Of a DNA stretch of 7,239 nucleotides, positions 1 to 6,247 are shown piece by piece. The translations under genes were made by a program, and so were the position numbers. The notes beneath the pieces were generated by a model. That model ran no database searches. It worked only from the letters and a program-made list of their open reading frames with translations, and was not told the origin of the DNA. Positions within the stretch are counted from its first letter, which is position 1. Each line of letters starts with the position of its first letter. Origin of the DNA: Candidatus Bathyarchaeota archaeon. GTDB taxonomy: Archaea > Thermoproteota > Bathyarchaeia > TCS64. Location: assembly GCA_030608725.1 (NCBI GenBank), contig JAUWDP010000050.1, forward strand, positions 1 to 7,239, written 5' to 3'.

Positions 1-339
1 TGCAACACGTGCACAAAAGCATGCCCCCAGGACATCCAGGTCATGGACTATGTCCAGGCTTCCCTCAAGGGAGACGTTGAGGAGGCCGCCAAGTTAAGCT
101 TCGACTGCATCAGCTGCGGGCTCTGTGCGGTGAGATGTCCCGCAGAGATCGTGCCATACAACGTGGGGCAGCTCGCAAGGAGGCTAAACAGCCGGTACAT
201 GATAGGCCCGACGGAGCACGTCCTAAAACGTGTAGAGGAAGTGGAGGCCGGGGAGTTCGACGCCGATATTGAAGAGCTCAAGAGGTCAGATAAGAAAACG
301 CTTCAGAAGCGATACGAAAGCAGGGAGGTGAAGCTGTGA
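1..339 (+). CDS. HdrC-like double [4Fe-4S] protein, 3' part (start lies off the left edge)
   Basis: The reading frame is open from the first base, so the gene starts upstream; 112 residues are visible. They contain the end of one cysteine motif (C1, C4, C8-P, with the first ligand presumably off the edge) and a complete second motif, C36-x2-C39-x2-C42-x3-C46-P. Two such clusters about 28 residues apart are typical of HdrC and of the C-terminal half of succinate dehydrogenase/fumarate reductase iron-sulfur subunits. The tail (about residues 68-112) is charged and probably helical, with no membrane segment, so the protein should be soluble. It overlaps the downstream flavoprotein gene by four bases, which suggests coupled translation and a shared complex. 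Its likely role is an electron wire between HdrA and the flavoprotein. Whether an N-terminal [2Fe-2S] domain (SdhB/TfrB type) exists cannot be seen. The iron-sulfur assignment is firm; the name HdrC-like is an inference. Confidence 0.87.
   Translation, partial: CNTCTKACPQDIQVMDYVQASLKGDVEEAAKLSFDCISCGLCAVRCPAEIVPYNVGQLARRLNSRYMIGPTEHVLKRVEEVEAGEFDADIEELKRSDKKTLQKRYESREVKL
324..331 (+). promoter_or_regulatory. Strong Shine-Dalgarno site for the flavoprotein GTG start
   Basis: GGAGGTGA matches the archaeal anti-Shine-Dalgarno sequence over eight bases and ends four bases before the GTG at 336. It sits inside the last codons of the upstream iron-sulfur gene. This fixes the GTG start and supports translational coupling through the GTGA start/stop overlap (336-339). 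Confidence 0.85.
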
Positions 340-1976
340 GCGGCTACCCCGAATACATGCAGGGCTTACTCAAGCTGGTGGAGAATACTAGACCCGACCG
401 GGTTGGGAAGGCCCTCAGGACGATGAACGCTGAGGAGAAGCAGCAGATCCTCCGAGACTGGCATCCCGACTACAAGATGGACCAGAAGCGGAAGCTCAAG
501 ATTGGCTCCAGCGCCGGGGAGCTCATGCCCCACGAGGTGGCCGACACCCTAGAAGCACACCCCGTCATAAGGCCCGGGGACATCGACCTTTCAGACGTCG
601 CCTACGATGTGGACGTACTGGTCATAGGGGCAGGGGGGGCGGGCCTCAGCGCCTCCTTAACCGCCATCGAGCATGGCGTTGCCCCAGATATGGTTTTGAT
701 GATCCAGAAGCTCAGGCTGGGGGACGCTAACTCCACGATGAGCCAGGGAGGTATACAGGCAGCTGACGCTCCCGATGACAGCCCCACCATCCACTACCTC
801 GATGTCATCGGAGGAGGTCACTACGCCAACAAGCCCGATCTCGTGGAGGCGATGGTCAAGGAGGGGCCCGACGTCATCAAGTGGCACGAGGAGCTGGGCG
901 TCACGTACGACAAGCTGGAGGACGGGACAATGCAGCTGGCCCCCGGAGGGGGGACGAGCAGGAAGAGGATGCACAGCTGCAAGGACTACACCGGCCTCGA
1001 GATCACGAGGGTGCTCGTCGACGAGTTCATCAACAAGGAGATCTCCTACGTGGAATTCACCTCGGCCGTGGAGCTCGTCATGGACGACAAAGGGCAGGTC
1101 GCCGGGGCGGTGCTCTGGGACATGGACCACGACGACTACACGGTCGCACAGGCCAAGTCCACGATACTCGCTACGGGGGGCTTCGGGAGGCTCCACATAC
1201 AGGGCTTCGAGACCACCAACCACTATGGCGCAACCAACGACGGCGTGGTCATGGCCTACCACGTCGGAGCGAAGCTCAGAGACTTAGACTCCACCCAGTT
1301 CCACCCCACTGGAGCAGCATACCCCGCGCAGATAGTCGGGCAGCTCTGCACCGAGAAGCTCCGGGCCCGCGGCGCTCAGCCCCTGAACAAGGATGGGGAG
1401 CTCTTCGTCTACCCCCTGGAGACAAGGGATGTCGAGGCCTCTGCCCTCATCAGGGAGTGTTACGGGAGGGAGAAGGGAATCGTTACCCCCACCGGGATGC
1501 GGGGGGTCTGGCTCGACACGCCCCTCATCGATGTCATCAACGGCGAGGGAACCATCGAGAGGGAGTTCGCCGCCATGTACCGGACGTTCAACAAGTTCGG
1601 CATCGACATCCGCGAGGAGCCCATGCTCGTCTATCCGACGCTCCACTACCAGAACGGGGGCGTCGAGATCAACGTGCAGTGCGAGACCAATGTCCCCGGA
1701 CTCTACGCTGCAGGCGAGGTCTGCGGAGGAATCCACGGCAAGAACAGGCTCATGGGCAACAGCCAGCTAGACCTATACGTCTTCGGACGGAGGGCTGGCA
1801 GGTTCACAGCGGAGCGAGCCAAGATGGCGACCCTGGGCAATCTTACACTGGACCACTTGGACGTTTACGAAAAGATGCTGGCTGATGCAGGGGTCGAGAC
1901 TGACAGGAAGGCCCCTACTCTGCTCCCGGAGTACCGGGGAAAGAGGACCTTGGAACATCAGCTGAAGATGCTTTGA
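336..1976 (+). CDS. Fumarate reductase/succinate dehydrogenase-type FAD flavoprotein (soluble, HdrA-linked)
   Basis: The 546-residue protein belongs to the FAD-binding SdhA/FrdA/L-aspartate oxidase superfamily and most likely interconverts fumarate and succinate. After an N-terminal extension of about 90 residues comes the dinucleotide-binding GAGGAG at 98-103. Substrate-site motifs of fumarate reductases are all present: HPTG at 323-326, TE at 339-340, RD at 364-365, LHYQNGG with H437, and NRLMGNS with R471. GEVCGG (460-465) is the usual second FAD contact. The histidine that covalently holds FAD in membrane enzymes is replaced by N132 (in ANSTMSQGGI), so FAD should be non-covalent, as in L-aspartate oxidase. 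The C-terminal helical region is short, about 60 residues, and no membrane or twin-arginine signal is seen, so it should act in the cytoplasm. L-aspartate oxidase is the main alternative, but the HdrC-like and HdrA neighbours favour an electron-transfer complex. The start is GTG at 336, set by the Shine-Dalgarno site. The exact substrate is inferred. Confidence 0.88.
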   Translation: MSGYPEYMQGLLKLVENTRPDRVGKALRTMNAEEKQQILRDWHPDYKMDQKRKLKIGSSAGELMPHEVADTLEAHPVIRPGDIDLSDVAYDVDVLVIGAGGAGLSASLTAIEHGVAPDMVLMIQKLRLGDANSTMSQGGIQAADAPDDSPTIHYLDVIGGGHYANKPDLVEAMVKEGPDVIKWHEELGVTYDKLEDGTMQLAPGGGTSRKRMHSCKDYTGLEITRVLVDEFINKEISYVEFTSAVELVMDDKGQVAGAVLWDMDHDDYTVAQAKSTILATGGFGRLHIQGFETTNHYGATNDGVVMAYHVGAKLRDLDSTQFHPTGAAYPAQIVGQLCTEKLRARGAQPLNKDGELFVYPLETRDVEASALIRECYGREKGIVTPTGMRGVWLDTPLIDVINGEGTIEREFAAMYRTFNKFGIDIREEPMLVYPTLHYQNGGVEINVQCETNVPGLYAAGEVCGGIHGKNRLMGNSQLDLYVFGRRAGRFTAERAKMATLGNLTLDHLDVYEKMLADAGVETDRKAPTLLPEYRGKRTLEHQLKML

Positions 1977-1989
1977 CGAGTGAGTATTA

Positions 1990-4350
1990 ATGAACGAGGA
2001 CCATAGAATCGGCGTCTGGGTGTGCGAATGCGGGGGAAACATAGGCGACGTAGTGGAGGTGCCGAGCGTTGCAGATCAGCTGGAAGCCGAAGTCGCGTAC
2101 GTCCACAGGGAACGCTATCTCTGCTCCAGCCCCTCAGTAGAGAGCATAAAGGCCGCCGTAGAGGAGCACAAACTCGACAGAGTCGTCCTCGGATGCTGCA
2201 CCCCCAACATGCACACTGAGACATTCAGGAGCAACCTGGAGCAGGCAGGCATCAACTCAGCTCTTCTGGAGATAGTGAACGTCCGTGAGCAGTGTAGCTG
2301 GGTCCACAAAGAGGATCACGAAGGCGCCACACTCAAGACCCTGGACCTCATCAGGGGCGCCATCGCCCGGATCAAGGAGTCCACCCCCCTGGAGTCCAAG
2401 GCGATGAAGGTCTCCCCCGAGGTTCTCGTAATCGGCGCCGGAGTTGCTGGCATCACGACCAGCCTCAGGCTCGCGGAGTTCGGGATGAAGGTTCACCTCG
2501 TGGAGAAGCGCCCCAGCATCGGCGGCCACATGATCCAGTACCCCAAGGTCTTTCCCACCCTCGACTGCAGCCAGTGCATCCTTACCCCGAAGATGGCGAG
2601 CATCAACCAGAGCAGGAACATCGATCTCCTCACCTACGCGGAGATAAAGGAGGTCTCAGGCGTCCCTGGGGACTACGACGTCAAGGTCTGGCTCAAGCCC
2701 CGGGGGGTCGACGTGGAGGCGTGCATCGGGTGCGGTGACTGCACCCGGGTCTGTCCCATCTCGGTGCCCGACGAGTTCAACGAGGGGCTCTCCCCGAGGA
2801 AGGCCGCCTACATACCGTTCCCCCAGGCGGTCCCCAGCGTCGCCACTATCGACATGGACCACTGCATCAGGTGCAACAGCTGCGTCAACGCCTGCCCGCC
2901 GAAGTGCATCAACCTAGACGACCCCGGGAAAGAGGTAGATCTCAACGTGGGGGCGATTGTCCTCGCCACTGGCTTCGAGCTCTACGACATCGGGAGCCTC
3001 GCCCAGTACGGCTATGGCAAGTATCAGAACGTGGTCACCAGCCTTGAGATGGAGCGCATCCTCGACGTCAACGGTCCCACGGGGAGCATGATAGTTAACC
3101 CCAAGACCGGGGAAACCGCGAAGAGTGTCTCCTTCGTCCTCTGTGCAGGCTCCAGGGACACCGAGGTCGGGAAGGCCCACTGTAGCCGGGTCTGCTGCCT
3201 CTATGCCCTGAAGCAGGCACAGCTCATCCGGGACAGGGGCATCGACGTCTGGATACACTACATCGACATCAGGGCGCCCGGTCGCAGGTACGAGGAGTTC
3301 TACGCGACCACCCAGGACAAGGGAGCCATGTTCGTCAAGGGGAAGGTCACGGAGATCGTTCCCGAGGGCGACAGGGTTCTCGTCAGGGGTGAGGACATGA
3401 TGATCAACAGGATGGTGGAGAACTCCGCCGACCTAGTCGTCCTCTGCCCCCCCATCGTCACCACCGAGGAGACATTGAAGCTGGCTGAGATGCTCCGGGT
3501 GCCCGTGGACGAGGACCAGTTCATCCTTGAGCGCCACCCCAAGCTTGACCCCATGGCCACCAAGAGGGACGGGATCTTCGCAGCCGGAGCAGTCATAGGC
3601 CCCAAGGACATCCAGTCGACCACGGCGGAGGCAGAGGGCGCCGCCATGAAGGTCGTCAACTTCCTCTCAGGCGAGAGGATGATAGAGCCCAACAAGGCCT
3701 ACCTCGCACACCCTGACCTCTGCGACGGGTGCGGAGAATGCGTCGACATCTGCCCTGAGAATGCCATCAGGCTCGTCGAGGAGAAGCCCGTGATCAACGA
3801 GATAATGTGCAGCGGCTGCGGGGCCTGCATTCCGGCTTGCCCCCAGAACGCCTTAGACCAGCAGGGGCTGACCGACGCCCAGCTCAACTCCCAGATAAGG
3901 GGCCTCCTGGAGTCTTCCACTGCCGAGGTCAAGATAGTCGCCTTCGTGGAGAGGGCGGTTGCCTACACGGCTGTGGACCTCGCCGGACTGGCTAGGCTGA
4001 GCTACCCGAGCAGCATACGTATCATACCTCTGCCCTCCCTCGCCAGGCTGAAGCTGGACCACCTGCTCCAAGCCTTCGCATACGGCGCAGACGGGATCAT
4101 GCTCCTGGAGGCGCCGGAGCACGAGGGACCCTACGGCTCTGCCCACGCCGTTTCGGAGGAGCGGGCCGACGACTACAAATGGGACCTCGAGGACTACGAC
4201 GTCGACAGCGTCCGCCTCTGGTTCAGCCGTGTCTACGTCCCCGATTGGAGGAAGCTGGAGCGGGTCTTCAACACGTTCCACAACATGATCGAGGACGAGG
4301 GCCCCGTGGAGGACGACGTCCGAGAAGAGCTGAAAGAGAAGTTAGGATAA
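1990..4350 (+). CDS. hdrA: HdrA-type heterodisulfide reductase subunit A with fused, cysteine-less MvhD-like domain
   Basis: HdrA proteins carry FAD and several [4Fe-4S] clusters and can bifurcate or confurcate electrons between a ferredoxin and two other carriers. This 786-residue protein shows the whole HdrA layout. The N-terminal domain begins near VCECGGNIGD (11-20), with NVREQCSWVH further on. The FAD-binding GAGVAG is at 149-154, with E172 ending the second strand, followed by DCSQC (C193, C196). An inserted two-cluster ferredoxin has C245/248/251/255 and C292/295/298/302. The HdrA signature CAGSRD (from C385) is followed by CSRVCC (398-403), and a second two-cluster ferredoxin has C578/581/584/588 and C607/610/613/617. 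Residues about 645-775 match the MvhD/FlpD fold (for example GADGIMLL, 699-706) but contain no cysteine. The ATG start has a weak GAGTGA site six bases upstream. The gene follows the flavoprotein by 13 bases, so all three genes are probably one operon. The physiological partners are inferred. Confidence 0.93.
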   Translation: MNEDHRIGVWVCECGGNIGDVVEVPSVADQLEAEVAYVHRERYLCSSPSVESIKAAVEEHKLDRVVLGCCTPNMHTETFRSNLEQAGINSALLEIVNVREQCSWVHKEDHEGATLKTLDLIRGAIARIKESTPLESKAMKVSPEVLVIGAGVAGITTSLRLAEFGMKVHLVEKRPSIGGHMIQYPKVFPTLDCSQCILTPKMASINQSRNIDLLTYAEIKEVSGVPGDYDVKVWLKPRGVDVEACIGCGDCTRVCPISVPDEFNEGLSPRKAAYIPFPQAVPSVATIDMDHCIRCNSCVNACPPKCINLDDPGKEVDLNVGAIVLATGFELYDIGSLAQYGYGKYQNVVTSLEMERILDVNGPTGSMIVNPKTGETAKSVSFVLCAGSRDTEVGKAHCSRVCCLYALKQAQLIRDRGIDVWIHYIDIRAPGRRYEEFYATTQDKGAMFVKGKVTEIVPEGDRVLVRGEDMMINRMVENSADLVVLCPPIVTTEETLKLAEMLRVPVDEDQFILERHPKLDPMATKRDGIFAAGAVIGPKDIQSTTAEAEGAAMKVVNFLSGERMIEPNKAYLAHPDLCDGCGECVDICPENAIRLVEEKPVINEIMCSGCGACIPACPQNALDQQGLTDAQLNSQIRGLLESSTAEVKIVAFVERAVAYTAVDLAGLARLSYPSSIRIIPLPSLARLKLDHLLQAFAYGADGIMLLEAPEHEGPYGSAHAVSEERADDYKWDLEDYDVDSVRLWFSRVYVPDWRKLERVFNTFHNMIEDEGPVEDDVREELKEKLG

Positions 4351-4423
4351 GCCGACTTAATACCTCTACGATCTCTCAGGATCTGCTCTCTTGTCATGAA
4401 GGGGACATCAGGAGACTTAATTG

Positions 4424-4431
4424 TTATATAT
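4424..4431 (+). promoter_or_regulatory. Candidate TATA box for the malic enzyme gene
   Basis: TTATATAT is a good archaeal TATA element in a short AT-rich patch after the hdrA stop. An archaeal start site about 25 bases past its centre would fall near 4452. Translation would then start downstream of 4430, favouring the TTG at 4460 with a leader of only a few bases. Confidence 0.55.
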
Positions 4432-4459
4432 GCCACAGATCCAAGTTATCAGATGGATT

Positions 4460-5806
4460 TTGAGCGACAAAGTCGATACTGATGAACTTTTAGCCAAGGC
4501 CTCAAAGTGGAGCAAGATAGGGCCCCCATACCACGCGTTCTACAGGGGAAAATTGGAGGTGATGCCCAAATGCGCGATTCGCAACCTCCAAGACTTCTCC
4601 ATCTGGTACACGCCCGGGGTAGCCCAGGCCTGCCGTGAGATAGAGGCAGACCACGAGAAGGCCTTCGAGCAGACCAGTAAGTGGAACTATGTTGCGGTGG
4701 TCTCCGACGGAACCCGGGTCCTAGGCCTAGGGGACATCGGCGGCCAAGCAGGGATGCCGGTGATGGAGGGGAAGGCCCTCATCTTCAAGTACCTCGGCGG
4801 TGTGGACGCGTTCCCCATCTGCCTAGCAACCAAGGATCCGGAGGAGGTGATCCAGGCCGTCAAGTGGATCGAGCCCAGCTTCGGAGGGATCAACCTTGAG
4901 GACTTCTCCAAGCCCAAGTGCTTCTACATACTGGACCGCCTCAGGAAGGAGATGCCCATACCCGTCTGGCACGACGACCAGCAGGGGACCGCTGCCGTCA
5001 TCCTCGCCGGGGTCATCAACGCCTTAAAGGTCGTGGGTAAGAAGATGAACGAGGCCCAGTTCACCATAGTCGGCTGCGGCTCCGCCAACACACGGACCTT
5101 CTACGTCCTCGAGGCTGCGGGCGTAAACACGAAGAATATTACGGTGGTGGATAGCACCGGTATACTGCACCCAGGCCGGAAGGAGCTTGAGGGCACGTAC
5201 AAGTGGGATATCACTCTGAAGACCAACGGCGAGGGCAAGACGGGCGACATGAGGGAGGCGTTCAAAGGAAGCGACATAGCTATCGCCGCCTCGAAGCCCG
5301 GCCCAGGAACCATCAAGCCCGATGACATCAGGGTGATGGCCGACGACCCCATACTATTCGCCTGTGCCAACCCGGTCCCCGAGATATGGCCCTGGGAGGC
5401 GAAGGAGGCCGGTGTGAAAGTCATGGCCACGGGCAGGAGCGACTTCCCAAACCAGGTGAACAACAGCCTTGTGTTCCCCGCTATCTTCAGGGGGGCCCTC
5501 GACGTGCGGGCGAAGACTATCACTGACGAGATGTGCATCGCGTCGGCCCAGGAGCTCGCCAAGTACGCTGATGAAAAGGGCCTCACGGAGGAGTACATCA
5601 TCCCGTCCATGGACGAGTGGGAGATCTATCCCCGCCAGGCCGTCGCCACCGGTCTAAAAGCCGTAGAGCAGGGGGTCGCCAGGAGGAAGCTGAGCAGGCA
5701 GGAGCTCTACGAGCACGCTGAGTACATCATCAAGCGGACCCAGGACATCGTGGCGCTGCTGATGAAGCAGGGGTACATCGCCGCGCCTCCTCCCGAGCCG
5801 GCATAG
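4460..5806 (+). CDS. Malic enzyme (NAD(P)-dependent, oxaloacetate-decarboxylating type), single domain
   Basis: It catalyses reversible oxidative decarboxylation of malate to pyruvate and CO2 with reduction of NAD(P), in the cytoplasm. Numbering from TTG 4460 (448 residues), the family motifs are WYTPGV with Y50, SDGTRVLGLGDIGG, the MEGKALIFKY lysine K105, the metal-binding pair E147-D148, HDDQQGT with D172-D173, and TGRSDFPNQVNN (324-335). The nucleotide-binding loop reads GCGSANTR (205-212) instead of the commoner GAGAAG type. There is no C-terminal phosphotransacetylase-like domain as in enterobacterial MaeB, so this is the short form. The start is uncertain: TTG 4421 has a GGAG six bases upstream and ATG 4430 is in frame, but both overlap a TATA-like sequence and would add a non-family leader, so TTG 4460 (MSDKVDTDEL) is preferred. 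It has its own promoter after hdrA, so it is a neighbour in pathway rather than a certain operon member. Cofactor preference cannot be read from the sequence. Confidence 0.93.
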   Translation: MSDKVDTDELLAKASKWSKIGPPYHAFYRGKLEVMPKCAIRNLQDFSIWYTPGVAQACREIEADHEKAFEQTSKWNYVAVVSDGTRVLGLGDIGGQAGMPVMEGKALIFKYLGGVDAFPICLATKDPEEVIQAVKWIEPSFGGINLEDFSKPKCFYILDRLRKEMPIPVWHDDQQGTAAVILAGVINALKVVGKKMNEAQFTIVGCGSANTRTFYVLEAAGVNTKNITVVDSTGILHPGRKELEGTYKWDITLKTNGEGKTGDMREAFKGSDIAIAASKPGPGTIKPDDIRVMADDPILFACANPVPEIWPWEAKEAGVKVMATGRSDFPNQVNNSLVFPAIFRGALDVRAKTITDEMCIASAQELAKYADEKGLTEEYIIPSMDEWEIYPRQAVATGLKAVEQGVARRKLSRQELYEHAEYIIKRTQDIVALLMKQGYIAAPPPEPA

Positions 5807-5828
5807 GCGTCACGTCCCCGCACCAATC

Positions 5829-5836
5829 TTTTTATC
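5829..5836 (+). promoter_or_regulatory. TATA box of the zinc-ribbon gene (probable leaderless transcript)
   Basis: TTTTTATC lies with its centre about 23 bases before the ATG at 5855, the spacing at which archaeal transcription starts at or next to the start codon. No Shine-Dalgarno motif precedes the ATG, which agrees with a leaderless mRNA. The same T-run falls 23 bases after the malic enzyme stop and could also serve as its terminator. Confidence 0.6.
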
Positions 5837-5854
5837 TTCCCCTCATCAGATTGC

Positions 5855-6085
5855 ATGGTAGATATGCCCAACTACTGCACGGAGTGTGGCGGGAGTCTCG
5901 TCTGGGACAGGAAGCTCAGGATGTACAGCTGCAAGAGCTGCGGCATGACCTTCACGGAGACCCAGCTCTCGGCAGCTAGGGACCGTAAATTCGACCGAAG
6001 AGATGACGAGGACGGTCAGCGTAGGAGACGGCACAGCGAGTACCTCGACTGGTGGACTAGCAGCAAGGATAAAAAGCGTGAGTGA
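5855..6085 (+). CDS. Small zinc-ribbon protein of unknown function
   Basis: This 76-residue protein has an N-terminal zinc ribbon, C8-x2-C11 and C26-x2-C29, separated by a 14-residue strand-turn-strand segment (GGSLVWDRKLRMYS). The spacing and the CGG and CGM knuckles fit a single bound zinc. The rest is highly charged: DRRDDEDGQRRRRH at about 47-60, then YLDWWTSSKDKKRE at the C-terminus with a paired tryptophan. That suggests contact with nucleic acid or with a ribosome or RNA polymerase partner, but no specific function can be assigned. Similar small ribbon proteins are widespread in archaea. The ATG at 5855 is chosen because it sits at the expected distance from the TATA box; ATG 5864 (MPNYCTEC) is an in-frame alternative. 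It is transcribed alone, with 48 bases upstream and 162 downstream to the next gene. Confidence 0.8.
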   Translation: MVDMPNYCTECGGSLVWDRKLRMYSCKSCGMTFTETQLSAARDRKFDRRDDEDGQRRRRHSEYLDWWTSSKDKKRE

Positions 6086-6148
6086 AGGAGAGAACCCTAA
6101 CCTCAGATGGACGATCCCGCGAAAAACCTCGGAACAACCCCACTCGTA

Positions 6149-6156
6149 ACTATAAA
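6149..6156 (+). promoter_or_regulatory. Candidate TATA box upstream of the DUF47 gene
   Basis: ACTATAAA lies in the AT-rich part of the 162-base intergenic region. A transcript starting about 25 bases later, near 6178, would have a leader of about 70 bases that includes the palindrome at 6215-6226. A weaker candidate, CTTAATAA at 6193-6200, would instead place the start near 6222, within the palindrome. Confidence 0.4.
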
Positions 6157-6214
6157 TCTCAGAGAAATCATACACTTCTCAAAACTTTAACGCTTAATAA
6201 CCAATACAACCATA

Positions 6215-6226
6215 TTACACGTGTAA
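6215..6226 (+). promoter_or_regulatory. Perfect 12-bp palindrome, candidate operator
   Basis: TTACACGTGTAA is self-complementary over all 12 bases. Extending to 6212-6229 gives 16 of 18 symmetric positions. It ends 21 bases before the DUF47 start codon, where a bound dimeric regulator would block transcription start or early elongation. The regulator is unknown. Confidence 0.5.
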
Positions 6227-6247
6227 AATTAAATTCTAGGTGCTGAC

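Noticed and set aside
657..1262. 201-codon open frame on the minus strand inside the flavoprotein gene
   Set aside because: It lies wholly antisense to a gene with clear catalytic motifs; GC-rich codon bias commonly leaves open antisense frames, and its translation shows no recognisable domain.
881..1885. 334-codon open frame in another + frame of the flavoprotein gene
   Set aside because: The translation is rich in Arg, Gly and His with no domain pattern, as expected for a shifted frame of a GC-rich gene.
336..1976. L-aspartate oxidase (NadB) as the name for the flavoprotein
   Set aside because: The missing covalent histidine is NadB-like, but the adjoining HdrC-like and HdrA genes, the N-terminal extension and the HYQNGG/NRLMGNS motifs fit an electron-transfer fumarate/succinate enzyme better. 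It remains the main alternative.
4370..4390. Imperfect repeat GATCTCTC / GATCTGCTCTC
   Set aside because: It is short and imperfect in a pyrimidine-rich stretch; no function can be supported.
4179..4463. 94-codon + strand frame spanning the hdrA end and the intergenic region
   Set aside because: It is mostly a shifted frame of hdrA, has low-complexity Arg-rich sequence, and runs across the malic enzyme promoter.
6157..6180. Short inverted repeats TCTC-A-GAGA and GAGAA/TTCTC as a terminator for the zinc-ribbon gene
   Set aside because: Stems of four to five base pairs without a following T-run are too weak to call a terminator.
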